Part shown: positions 53,763 to 62,553 of the stretch, in pieces | Numbering within the stretch: the first letter of the stretch is position 1 | Layout: each line of letters opens with the position of its first letter | Origin: Pseudomonadota bacterium | GTDB taxonomy: Bacteria > Bdellovibrionota > UBA1018 | NCBI GenBank assembly: GCA_027485695.1 | Contig: JAIXQO010000002.1 | Span: 666,006 to 730,005, forward strand | DNA: 64,000 bases | Direction of reading: 5' to 3' | Made by a program: the position numbers and the translations under genes | The notes under the pieces: model-generated | What the model was told of the DNA's origin: nothing | Database searches by the model: none | The model's input: only the letters and a program-made list of their open reading frames with translations

Positions 53763-56700
53763 TTAAGTAGCGTCCGAGCCGCTTCCGGAATCAGACGACG
53801 CTGCTGGGACTGAGGGAGCTGAGGTAGACTCGGAGACTCCTCCACTACCGGCGCCTTCGACGTTAACTCTGGGTTGGATGCCTCCACTGCCGCCACCGAC
53901 GACTGGTCCCCCACGGTCATTGCGCCCACGGAATCCCGATTGAAATCGATTCTTGCCGTGGCCACCCTTTTTCTGCTGGTTGCCAGCATTCTGGCCTCCC
54001 GCGTTTCTGCCGCCACGACTCCAGCGGTTTTGGCCACTACCACTCCCACCACCGCCGGCATTGCTTCCTCCGCCATTGGGATTTCGGCTTTTAAAGCCGC
54101 CGCCTCGATTGCTTCCACCCGCGTTACCGCCCTGGCGATAAAATGGATTTTCATTACTATTCTGCCCCATTCGAGCGATAGCGGCGTCTTGCATCGACTG
54201 CGCACGATGAAATGCCTGACGATCTTCTTCGGTCATGAAATCGTCTTCGTCCTGTTGAGGTGCCGAAACGCCGACCTGATTTTCCAAGTCGGGACTCTGA
54301 GAGGACACGGGACCGAAGGAGACCCGGTTGCCGATGGCATCTTCGTCATCGGGCAAATTTACTGCCGGTTGGGCAATGATGACCTGGGGTTGGTGACTTC
54401 CGGGTTCGATCACGACCGAACGATTTCGATCGTTGCGATTCCGATCATTGCGGTCATTCCGATTACGGTCATTCCGGTTTCGATTACGGTCTCCACGATC
54501 ATTGCGGTTCTCGTTGCGATCGCGACCTTCGCGGTTTTCGTTCTGATCGCGACCTTCGCGATTTTCATTCTGATCGCGGCCCTCACGGTTAGTGTCCCGG
54601 TTGTTATCGCGGCCCTCGCGATTCTCATCGCGATTGCGGTTCCTATTCCGATTGCGATTGCGGTCGCGTTTGCGGCCGCGATCGCCGGATTCACGATCCG
54701 TGCTCTCGCGAGCGCGGTCGAGGATCTGGTCGTCGGAACGGGTTTGAATGGATTTTTTCTCGTTCACGACTTCGAACTGCTCTGGGTGGTAGCTGGTCAC
54801 CGCTTGCAGATAGACTGTTTTGCGATAACGGCGTTCGAGCTGGTCGAGGCTTTCGCGCTCGTCGATCGCCAATTGGTCGATCACGTCCGGATGAGCTTGA
54901 ACCAGGATCTTGGTGATCTCGCGATCGATGCCCACACGTTCGATATCGCGGAGGATTTCATAAGCGACCGTCTGCTTACTCTTGATGAAACCATTACCTT
55001 CGCAGTGACTACAAGATTCACAAAGCGCGCGAACCATTGTGTCTCGAGTCCGCTTGCGGGTCATCTCGATGAGACCTAGCTCCGAGATTTTTAGGATCTG
55101 CGGACGTGCACGGTCTTTGCGAAGCTCATCTTCCAGCGCGCGGTACACGCGGAATTTGTTCTCCTCTTTTTCCATGTCGATGAGATCGATGATGATGATG
55201 CCACCGCAATTCCGCAGGCGCATTTGATAGGCGACTTCTTTGACAGCCTCTAAGTTGGTCTTGAGGATCGTGTCTTCCAAGCTTTTCTTGCCGACATAAC
55301 GACCGGTGTTGACGTCGATTGCAACCAGAGCTTCTGCCTGATCGACGACGATGTAACCGCCGCTTTTGAGCCAAACTTTGCGCTCAAGTCCACGTGCGAG
55401 TTCGTTTGAAATCGAATACGCATCGAAGATCGGAATGTCGCCCTGATAAAGTTCGATGTTTTCTTTCAGGCTCGGCATGAAGTGCGAAATGAACCGCACC
55501 ATATCGTTGTAGTGATAGCGGGAGTCGACAACGATCTTATCGATGTCCTCATTCACCCAGTCGCGAATCGCACGCAGGATCGGATTCAGATCTTCGTAAA
55601 CGAGCGCAGGAGCGCTTACGTTATTCGCCTTGCTACGGATGTCTTCCCAAAGCTGCGAAAGGTAATCGATGTCTTGCTTGATGCGTTTTTCACTCTGCTG
55701 CTTACCGCTGGCGGTAGCGGTGCGGACGATGAAACCAAGACCTTTAGGACGATAACTGTCCACGCACTCTCGGAGACGACGGCGTTCTTCATCGCGATCG
55801 ATTCGGCGAGATACCCCCACATGATCGATCGTCGGCATGCAAACCAGGTGACGACCTGGGAGAGAAATGTGACAAGTCAGGCGAGCGCCTTTAGTGGCGA
55901 TCGGGTCTTTGGCGATCTGGACGATGACTTCTTGTCCTTCTTTCAGAAGGTCTTGAATATTGACCTGCGGGCGTCCGGCGCGCGGCGAATTTTTCGACTT
56001 AATCCGGCGGTCACGACCACGTTGTTCGCGGAACTCGGGACGCTTGCCTTTTTCCACGGGCGTGATGATACGAGCTTGACCGCCCGTGCTCGGTTCGCCA
56101 TCTGCGGTGAATTGCGCGCGATCGCTGGCAACGTCACCGTTTTCGGAGACAATTGCGGAATAGTTTTCTGGGTAGCTCGGATCTTGACCGCCTTCGGTCT
56201 TAACGATGACCTCAGATTTTTGTTCACCATCGCGTCCACCCCGACGGTAGCGACCACGACCACCGCGACGTCCTCGGCGGAAACGACGGCGAGCGCCCTG
56301 GTCACCCTGCTCTTCGCCAGAATCGCTGTTAGCGTTGCCAGCCTCAGCGCCTTCTTCGATCGAATCGAGGCTTTCGACAGTGACCAAGATTTCGGCGCCA
56401 TCGTCACTCTCGCTGGACACGAATACTTCATCGCCGCTGCCATCAGCTTCACCCAAGTAGCTCGGGTCGCTTGCTTCTGGAGAGGCTAAATTCGCCGGCA
56501 ACTCATCTTCATCCGCGTCGTCGTCGGAGGACTCGGGTTCAGAGATCGTCTGACCACCTCCACGGGACTCATCGCGCAAGCTCATCGCCATCGGCGCAGA
56601 ATCTTCTTCTTCCTCTTCTTCTTCGTCGTCGGCGTTCTCTTCGTCTTCTTCGAAGTCACCTTCGTCGCCCTGAGCCTCTTCATCCATGTGTGAACGAGCC

Positions 56701-57128
56701 TCAAGATCGTCCGACTCCAATGCCTCGGGAGACGAAACTTCCATCGAGTCGGATTCAGAGGACGATTGCTCTTGGTCGGCGGCTAAATTTTGATCTTCCT
56801 CGGAGGAACGTTCGCCCTCTTCGGAACCGAGGTTTGCACTGGTTCCTGAAGCTTCCGCGACCGGAGCATCATCTCCCTCTTCGTCGGCCCAGATATCGGA
56901 ATGGACATAGACGTCATCCACGTAGAGGAATGCGGCTTTTTCGAGACCGATATCCACGAACGCGGCCTGCATTCCTGGGAGGACGCGGGTCACGCGGCCT
57001 TTATAGATATTTCCAACGATTCCCTTACCAGATGCTCGCTCAACGAGCAGTTCCTGAATTTCTCCGCCTTCCATAAGAGCGATACGAGTTTCAGGTAATG
57101 ATGCATTTACAATGAGTTCTGTCGACAT
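53763..57128 (-). CDS. rne: Ribonuclease E/G family endoribonuclease with an acidic insertion and R/N/D-rich tail
   Basis: 1121 residues. The S1 domain begins normally (LIVNASLPETRIALMEGGEIQELLVE, GNIYKGRVTRVLPGMQAAFVDIGLEKAAFLYVDDV) but is split at ~80 by ~300 residues of very acidic, low-complexity sequence (EEDEENADDEEEEEEED). It resumes at ~390 (LLKEGQEVIVQIAKDPIATKGARLT). The catalytic Asp sites are in VAIDVNTGR and IIIIDLIDME; the Zn-link is CESCSHCEGNG. The tail (~830-1121) has REGRDQNEN repeats and Gly/Asn/Arg-rich sequence, likely RNA- or partner-binding and disordered. Confidence 0.93.
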   Translation of the reverse strand: MSTELIVNASLPETRIALMEGGEIQELLVERASGKGIVGNIYKGRVTRVLPGMQAAFVDIGLEKAAFLYVDDVYVHSDIWADEEGDDAPVAEASGTSANLGSEEGERSSEEDQNLAADQEQSSSESDSMEVSSPEALESDDLEARSHMDEEAQGDEGDFEEDEENADDEEEEEEEDSAPMAMSLRDESRGGGQTISEPESSDDDADEDELPANLASPEASDPSYLGEADGSGDEVFVSSESDDGAEILVTVESLDSIEEGAEAGNANSDSGEEQGDQGARRRFRRGRRGGRGRYRRGGRDGEQKSEVIVKTEGGQDPSYPENYSAIVSENGDVASDRAQFTADGEPSTGGQARIITPVEKGKRPEFREQRGRDRRIKSKNSPRAGRPQVNIQDLLKEGQEVIVQIAKDPIATKGARLTCHISLPGRHLVCMPTIDHVGVSRRIDRDEERRRLRECVDSYRPKGLGFIVRTATASGKQQSEKRIKQDIDYLSQLWEDIRSKANNVSAPALVYEDLNPILRAIRDWVNEDIDKIVVDSRYHYNDMVRFISHFMPSLKENIELYQGDIPIFDAYSISNELARGLERKVWLKSGGYIVVDQAEALVAIDVNTGRYVGKKSLEDTILKTNLEAVKEVAYQMRLRNCGGIIIIDLIDMEKEENKFRVYRALEDELRKDRARPQILKISELGLIEMTRKRTRDTMVRALCESCSHCEGNGFIKSKQTVAYEILRDIERVGIDREITKILVQAHPDVIDQLAIDERESLDQLERRYRKTVYLQAVTSYHPEQFEVVNEKKSIQTRSDDQILDRARESTDRESGDRGRKRDRNRNRNRNRNRDENREGRDNNRDTNREGRDQNENREGRDQNENREGRDRNENRNDRGDRNRNRNDRNRNDRNDRNRNDRNRSVVIEPGSHQPQVIIAQPAVNLPDDEDAIGNRVSFGPVSSQSPDLENQVGVSAPQQDEDDFMTEEDRQAFHRAQSMQDAAIARMGQNSNENPFYRQGGNAGGSNRGGGFKSRNPNGGGSNAGGGGSGSGQNRWSRGGRNAGGQNAGNQQKKGGHGKNRFQSGFRGRNDRGGPVVGGGSGGIQPRVNVEGAGSGGVSESTSAPSVPAASSDSGSGSDAT
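54420..54640 (-). repeat. Tandem ~27-bp repeats within rne
   Basis: Encodes NREGRDQNE-type nonapeptides (about four copies) followed by shorter NRNDR-type units. The DNA is repeated nearly exactly, so copy number is likely to vary between strains by slippage. Confidence 0.75.
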
Positions 57129-57857
57129 GACATCCTCCGCGTGGATAATACGCGCACGTTGCAGAGGATAGCGGTTGTGAGAGTCAACCCGTAGAACGAC
57201 TCAAGAGAACAAAAAGCTAGCCCAAACGCTCCCGCAAATCATGCAGTAGCGCCAGGTCGGAATTCCGACCTGTTCGTCCTGTATTGAATGCTGTCGTTGG
57301 GATGCCTGTTTTCAAGTTCATGTCTACCGGGGGCCTGATTTGATCTTCTGCTCTTATCTTCATTCTGAATTTCGACTTGGCCGCTTACTTATCAGCGGAT
57401 TACAGAAGGATCGATCGGCGTTTTTGACTCAACAATCGCGCTATTCCTGGGTTTGATTCCGGGAGACTCCACATTTCGTCTCGCTTCGGCTTTCCACCGC
57501 TTCACTTTCGCGCGCTGGTTTAACTTTGAGTTCCTAAAAAATTAACTAAAATCCTTTTCCTTTTAAGTTCAGCAGAGCTCGCTCAAAACTTGGGCGATGT
57601 ATCCTACCCTAGCGACTCCACTCGAATTTTCGTTGCTCTAGGGAATGTTCCATCCGCATTTGAAGTTCCCTGTAATGAAAACTACAGAACAGAACGACAG
57701 CCAAAATGGGCCCTTAAGCACCTGAGACGATCCTAGCACAATTTCTTTACAATCCTACAGAGGCAATTCTGGCCGACTTTGAATTTTTATAGACTCCAGA
57801 ATCGAGATTCGTCATGTTTCAAAGACTCACCTCAGCGAACACCCCGAGACTAACCCC
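57129..57857. other. 729-nt region without a recognised gene between rne and deoC
   Basis: No ORF of 60 codons and no coding-like frame on either strand. It must hold the rne and deoC promoters and an rne 5' leader. The only striking feature is a 20-bp perfect palindrome at 57253-57272. The base composition is lower in GC than neighbouring genes. Confidence 0.5.
57253..57272. promoter_or_regulatory. Perfect 20-bp palindrome upstream of rne
   Basis: Caggtcggaattccgacctg reads the same on both strands. It lies 125 nt upstream of the rne start. It could be an operator for a dimeric regulator or, as RNA, a stem-loop in the rne leader. Confidence 0.45.
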
Positions 57858-58592
57858 ATGAAATCTCTCAAGGAACGCCTAAAAACAGCTTGGCTCGAAG
57901 TGGAAAATCAACTCCCTCCGACTCCATATATAGACGCTGGAATGTCTGTCTCCCTTGCGGACCGAATCGATCACACCTCTTTAAAAGGGGGCGTGGCCCG
58001 AACAGACATCCAGACACTCGCAGAAGACGGGAAAAAATGGGGCGTCGCATCTATTTGCGTCCATCCAGGGTTCCTCCCCGTCATTCGACCGATCATCGAA
58101 GGCTCAAAGACTCTCGCCTGCACGGTACTGAATTTCCCATTCGGCTTTCAAGACCCCGACGCTGTTCTGTATGAACTTAACCAGGCGAAACGCCTGGGTG
58201 CGCAAGAACTCGACATCGTTCTCCGCTACGGGGATTTGCGTGCCGGACTTTATGACGAGGTGTATAGCGAACTTTGCCGCTGGGTACAGGCTGCGGCAGG
58301 AACGCCCGTCAAAATCATTCTTGAAACCAGCGCCCTCACCAGAGAGGAAATCGCCTATGGTAGCCTACTCTCCCAGTGGTCAGGCGCGACTTTCGTGAAA
58401 ACGTCGACCGGTTTTGGGTCGCGTGGCGCTTCCGTCGAAGATATTCAGGTCATGCGCCAAGCAACGAGAGGGCTGGTGAAAACCAAGGCCTCCGGCGGCA
58501 TCCAAACCCGTGACCAAGCATTAGCCCTGATCGCGGCGGGCGCAGATCGGATCGGCGCCTCGGCGACGAAAACGATTTTGAGCCTTGACTGA
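57858..58592 (+). CDS. deoC: Deoxyribose-phosphate aldolase
   Basis: 244 residues. Splits deoxyribose-5-phosphate into glyceraldehyde-3-phosphate and acetaldehyde. LADRIDHTSLKGG, SICVHPGFLPVIRP, TVLNFPFGFQ and the Schiff-base Lys in TFVKTSTGFGSRGASVEDI are present, and VKTKASGGIQTRDQALALIAAGADRIGAS closes the barrel. Completes the nucleoside catabolic route with deoB and deoA 0.8 kb downstream. Confidence 0.94.
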   Translation: MKSLKERLKTAWLEVENQLPPTPYIDAGMSVSLADRIDHTSLKGGVARTDIQTLAEDGKKWGVASICVHPGFLPVIRPIIEGSKTLACTVLNFPFGFQDPDAVLYELNQAKRLGAQELDIVLRYGDLRAGLYDEVYSELCRWVQAAAGTPVKIILETSALTREEIAYGSLLSQWSGATFVKTSTGFGSRGASVEDIQVMRQATRGLVKTKASGGIQTRDQALALIAAGADRIGASATKTILSLD

Positions 58593-58739
58593 ACCAACCA
58601 GACTGACCCGTTCACAATTTTTTTAGTTCAAAAACACCCGCAACGGATCAGCCCAAGGCTTTAGGCCTTAAATTGACACGATGCATATATCTGACTATTT
58701 AAAGTGGGTTCCCCAAACTTTTTATTCGAGGATTTCCAC

Positions 58740-59180
58740 ATGAAAATGACTCTCATTGCGACTGCCCTACTTCTATCGATCATGAACGTCGGCACCAGCT
58801 ATGCCTCCGAACCCAATCAGAAAAACTGCAAAGTCTCGTACGATGGCATCGACTCAGATAGCGAAAACAAATCCGAAGAACTCCTGGATTCGATCGTCAT
58901 CACCGAACTCATGACTCGCGGTTATGTGGTGTCCGATGCTGACGACGCAAATTTCACCCTCGTCGTAGAATACGTGACGAACAATAATGAGAAAAAATAT
59001 AGCCGAGCTTCCTGCGAAGTCATCGTCAAATTGACCAAGACCGAATCAAATGACGATGAAACTACGATCGCCTTGATCGGAAAATCGAACAAAGCTTTCA
59101 AACTTTCTGCGGATAAAGAAGCGAACTGCCAAAGAAAACTGAAGCGGGCGGTACACAGCCTTCCTGCCTGCCTCAACTAA
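58740..59180 (+). CDS. Small secreted protein of unknown function
   Basis: Start at ATG 58740, eight bases after gagga; the ORF-track start at 58704 adds 12 residues. Signal peptide MKMTLIATALLLSIMNVGTSYASE and a ~120-residue mature part with four Cys (KNCKVSY, ASCEVIV, ANCQRKL, PACLN), likely disulfide-bonded. No family recognised. It is inserted between deoC and deoB but probably has its own terminator. Confidence 0.7.
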   Translation: MKMTLIATALLLSIMNVGTSYASEPNQKNCKVSYDGIDSDSENKSEELLDSIVITELMTRGYVVSDADDANFTLVVEYVTNNNEKKYSRASCEVIVKLTKTESNDDETTIALIGKSNKAFKLSADKEANCQRKLKRAVHSLPACLN

Positions 59181-59190
59181 ATCAAATTTG

Positions 59191-59231
59191 GCGCCCGTTT
59201 GCTGACGACTAGATCTGCAGCAAACGGGCGC
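59191..59231 (+). terminator. Probable terminator, 14-bp hairpin
   Basis: Gcgcccgtttgctg pairs perfectly with cagcaaacgggcgc around a 13-nt loop, 11 nt after the preceding stop. It lacks a T tail (tcccctctc follows), so termination may be partial or factor-dependent. Confidence 0.6.
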
Positions 59232-59348
59232 TCCCCTCTCGCCTGCCCTCTCCCCCCTGAAAATGACGGTCTCGCTTCCCTCTCCGCGCTAATCACTGGC
59301 GAACTCATCCGTTAGTCACTAAACTCTGCGCAACGGAGCCGAATTTGT

Positions 59349-60581
59349 ATGAGTTTCCCAATTTTCAAACGTTGCATTTGGATCGTGATGGACGGAGTCG
59401 GTGCCGGAGCAGCGCCGGACGCGCCTCGCTTTCACGATGTTGGGGCGGACACGCTCGGTAACTGTTCGCGCGCATTTCAGCAGAAAACGGGGCGGACACT
59501 CCTGCTTCCGCATCTTCAGAAACTAGGGATCGGCAACCTCACTCCGATGGCCGGTATCGCTCCTCTGATCAACGGACAAGGCTCGGGCATCTACGGCCGC
59601 GCGGCGGAACTCTCCGAAGGCAAAGACACGACATCCGGACACTGGGAAATGGCCGGAGTTCCGGTGAAATGCGCGTTCGCCACCTATCCTAATGGATTCC
59701 CAAAAGAGATCGTCGAGCGTTGGTGTGCGGAAAATAAACTACCAGGAGTTCTCCATAATCACGTCGCGAGCGGCACCGAGATCATCGATCAATTCGGCGT
59801 TGAGCACCTGGAGTCAGGCAAACCGATCCTCTACACGAGCGCTGACAGTGTCTGGCAAATCGCAGCACACGAGGAAACCTTCGGACTTAAGCGCCTGTAT
59901 GAAATCTCACTTTCGGCGCGCAAACTTTGCGACGAACTCGGCATTTCGCGCGTGATCGCACGACCGTTCGTGGGCGATCCGAGACAAGGCAAACCATTCA
60001 GCCGAACTTACAATCGCAAGGACTACGCGCAACTCCCACCGGAAATGACCCTACTCGATCACTTGGTCGAAGAAGGCGTAAACACGATTGGCGTCGGAAA
60101 AATCTCAAGTATCTTCGCCCACCAAGGAATTCTCCGGAACGAGGACACCAAAGGCAACGAGGACGGATTCAAAGTCCTCCTCGATGAAACCCGCAAAGAA
60201 AAATCAGGCCTCATTTATTGCAATCTCATCGATTTCGACATGCTCTTCGGTCATCGTCGTGATCCCGTAGGATTCGGAAACGCGTTGGAAACATTTGACC
60301 AATTCATCCCGAGCCTCCTCGACGAGATGACCGATGATGACCTGATGATGATCACTGCAGATCACGGGAACGATCCCACCTACCGCGGTACCGATCACAC
60401 GCGCGAGTTCGCGCCGATGCTCATTCATTCCCCTCGATTCCGAAACCAAGGTTCCCGATCTGTCGGTGATCGCACGACGTTCGGCGACATGGGCGTCACC
60501 CTGACTCACGCGCTGCTTGGACATGAGCCAAAATATAAAAACATCGTCGGCCGCAGTTTTCTTCAGGACTTGAATCCATGA
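59349..60581 (+). CDS. deoB: Phosphopentomutase
   Basis: 410 residues. Interconverts (deoxy)ribose-1- and -5-phosphate. Metal sites and family motifs: IVMDGVGAGAAPDA, the catalytic Thr in GKDTTSGHWEMAG, TSADSVWQIAAHEE, RPFVGDP, NLIDFDMLFGHRRD and ITADHGNDPTYRGTDHTREFAPML. It overlaps deoA by 4 nt (ATGA), so the two are translationally coupled. Confidence 0.96.
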   Translation: MSFPIFKRCIWIVMDGVGAGAAPDAPRFHDVGADTLGNCSRAFQQKTGRTLLLPHLQKLGIGNLTPMAGIAPLINGQGSGIYGRAAELSEGKDTTSGHWEMAGVPVKCAFATYPNGFPKEIVERWCAENKLPGVLHNHVASGTEIIDQFGVEHLESGKPILYTSADSVWQIAAHEETFGLKRLYEISLSARKLCDELGISRVIARPFVGDPRQGKPFSRTYNRKDYAQLPPEMTLLDHLVEEGVNTIGVGKISSIFAHQGILRNEDTKGNEDGFKVLLDETRKEKSGLIYCNLIDFDMLFGHRRDPVGFGNALETFDQFIPSLLDEMTDDDLMMITADHGNDPTYRGTDHTREFAPMLIHSPRFRNQGSRSVGDRTTFGDMGVTLTHALLGHEPKYKNIVGRSFLQDLNP

Positions 60582-61897
60582 AATCAAATTTTATTCCCGC
60601 ATCTGTGATCCGAAAAAAACGCGACGGCGAAACCCTGACCGATACAGAAATCACCCAGTTCATTGGTGGTATCGTTGACGGAACTATCCCCGAGTATCAA
60701 GCATCTGCTTTTTTGATGGCGACGTTTTTCAAAGGTATGACACCGGGAGAAACCGCATCACTCACGCACGCCATGCTTCATTCAGGAGAGGTATACGAAT
60801 TCACGAAGACCGGTAAACCGGTCGTCGACAAGCACTCCACCGGCGGTATCGGCGACAAAGTCTCGCTGATTCTTGCCCCACTCTGTGCGAGTCTCGACCT
60901 CGCCGTCCCGATGATGGCCGGACGAGGACTCGGACACACCGGGGGCACGATTGATAAGTTAGAAGCCATTCCTGGCTACCGCACGAAACTCTCTCGCGCT
61001 GAGTTCGAGAAATGCATCGAGACGATTGGCTGCGCGATTATCGGCCAGAGCGAATCGATCGCCCCTGCCGACCGCAAACTCTACGCGCTTCGCGACGTGA
61101 CGGCGACGGTGGAATGCGTTCCACTCATCTGTGGGTCTATCCTTTCTAAAAAACTTGCCGAAGGAACTCAGTCGCTACTCCTCGACGTCAAAGTCGGCAG
61201 CGGTGCGTTCATGCAGTCCAAGGACAAAGCCCGTACGCTCGCCAAAGCACTCATTCAAGTCGCTAAAAAGATGCACCTGAATTGCCGTGCTTTTATTACG
61301 AACATGGACCAACCCCTGGGAAACGCGGTCGGCAATACGGTCGAAGTGATCGAATCGATCGAGTTACTGAAAACCGGAAAAGGCCCTTCGGACCTCAAGG
61401 AAGTGACCATCGCCCTCTGCGCCCAAATGCTGGAGATGACCGGCAAGGTGAAAACGGCCGCTCAAGGGCGCAAACTTGCGCTCGAAAAACTCGCGAGCGG
61501 AGCCGCGTACAAGAAGTTCCTCGAGATGGTCGAGTTCCAAGGCGGCGATATTCGCGCCATCGAAGATCCATCAAGACTTCCACTCAGTAGCCTTAAATGT
61601 GAGGTCCCCGCGACTGTGAGCGGTTACCTCACCCAATTCAAATCTCGTGAGATCGGTCTACTACTCATTGAACTCGGCGGTGGACGCAAACGTGCCGAAG
61701 ACTCGATCGACCCAAGCGTCGGTTTCATGTTTCACAAGAAACTAGGCTCTCGTATTTCCAAAGGCGAGAGCCTAGCGACGATCTATTACCCGAAACATCT
61801 GAACGCCGAAGAACTTCAGGGCAAGCTTCGCGACCTGATTAAAATTCAAGCCAGTCGCAAAGCCGCCCCAAAACTTCTCGGCGAAATTATCGATTAA
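60578..61897 (+). CDS. deoA: Thymidine / pyrimidine-nucleoside phosphorylase
   Basis: 439 residues. Splits thymidine (and perhaps uridine) with phosphate to base and deoxyribose-1-phosphate, the substrate of DeoB. Phosphate and nucleoside site: DKHSTGGIGDKVSLILAPL and MMAGRGLGHTGGTIDKLEAIPGY; DVKVGSGAFM and the helical lid follow. Within the gene, ctaggctctcg/cgagagcctag (61742-61775) is an 11-bp inverted repeat, possibly chance. The stop is 4 nt from the stop of the convergent next gene. Confidence 0.95.
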   Translation: MKSNFIPASVIRKKRDGETLTDTEITQFIGGIVDGTIPEYQASAFLMATFFKGMTPGETASLTHAMLHSGEVYEFTKTGKPVVDKHSTGGIGDKVSLILAPLCASLDLAVPMMAGRGLGHTGGTIDKLEAIPGYRTKLSRAEFEKCIETIGCAIIGQSESIAPADRKLYALRDVTATVECVPLICGSILSKKLAEGTQSLLLDVKVGSGAFMQSKDKARTLAKALIQVAKKMHLNCRAFITNMDQPLGNAVGNTVEVIESIELLKTGKGPSDLKEVTIALCAQMLEMTGKVKTAAQGRKLALEKLASGAAYKKFLEMVEFQGGDIRAIEDPSRLPLSSLKCEVPATVSGYLTQFKSREIGLLLIELGGGRKRAEDSIDPSVGFMFHKKLGSRISKGESLATIYYPKHLNAEELQGKLRDLIKIQASRKAAPKLLGEIID

Positions 61898-61901
61898 CTC
61901 T

Positions 61902-62417
61902 CTAGATTCTGCAGAGCATTTCGAAATCAGTATCCAGAATATAGAACTTGTTCACACCGCGTTTTTCTGAAAAAGGCGTCAGGACAAACGAGTTCGACAT
62001 TTCCGTTTTCAAAGGCAATTTGAAATCGGACCAATAGCTTGAAGCACTCACCAAATTCGTGATGTCGTAAACTTCAAACTGTCCGGTATCGCCGATTGAT
62101 TTCAGATCCTTGAGGTATTTCGCTCCGATCCAAGTCTCCCCTGGTTGCTTGGGCCCATAATTCAGTTCAATGCGGATTTTTTCCCCGGTTTTTTCTTCAG
62201 TCAACTCTGGGTAGATGTATTGGATTTTTTGAACCTCAAAATTTTCGACTTCGACATTCGACGAATAGAATTTTTTGAATTTTTGTTTTCCGTTAAACGG
62301 ATTGTAATAGCGTACGTTGAGCTCTACAGAACAGCTCCCTGCCCAGCTCGAGTCTACGAGTCCAAAAGCAGCCGCCGTTAATACAATTCCCCAGCATAAA
62401 ATCGAACTTGTTTTCAT
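61902..62417 (-). CDS. Secreted protein of unknown function
   Basis: 171 residues with a signal peptide (MKTSSILCWGIVLTAAAFGLVDSSWAGSC). The mature protein is rich in Tyr, Phe and charged residues, with strands suggested by alternating patterns (VQKIQYIYPEL, IRIELNYGPKQ). Two Cys (GSCSVEL and the final LCRI) may pair. No family recognised. It is convergent with deoA with only four bases between stop codons, so no terminator lies between them. Confidence 0.65.
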   Translation of the reverse strand: MKTSSILCWGIVLTAAAFGLVDSSWAGSCSVELNVRYYNPFNGKQKFKKFYSSNVEVENFEVQKIQYIYPELTEEKTGEKIRIELNYGPKQPGETWIGAKYLKDLKSIGDTGQFEVYDITNLVSASSYWSDFKLPLKTEMSNSFVLTPFSEKRGVNKFYILDTDFEMLCRI

Positions 62418-62553
62418 CTTTAGATCCTCTCGTTAAATGGTTCGGATAAGCACCTGCTACCTACAGAGCGCAAGATCATCCGACCATCAAAAACAGAGGA
62501 TAGTCACAACTACTGTGTTCAACTTGAACACAGGATTCAGTCACCGCGAATAA

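Noticed and set aside
54420-54640. CRISPR-like array
   Set aside because: Repeats are direct, contiguous, in frame and encode REGRDQNEN units of RNase E; there are no unique spacers.
53874-55079. 401-codon plus-strand ORF opposite rne
   Set aside because: It arises from the repeat-rich tail read antisense (runs of Ile, Ala and Val) and has no family features.
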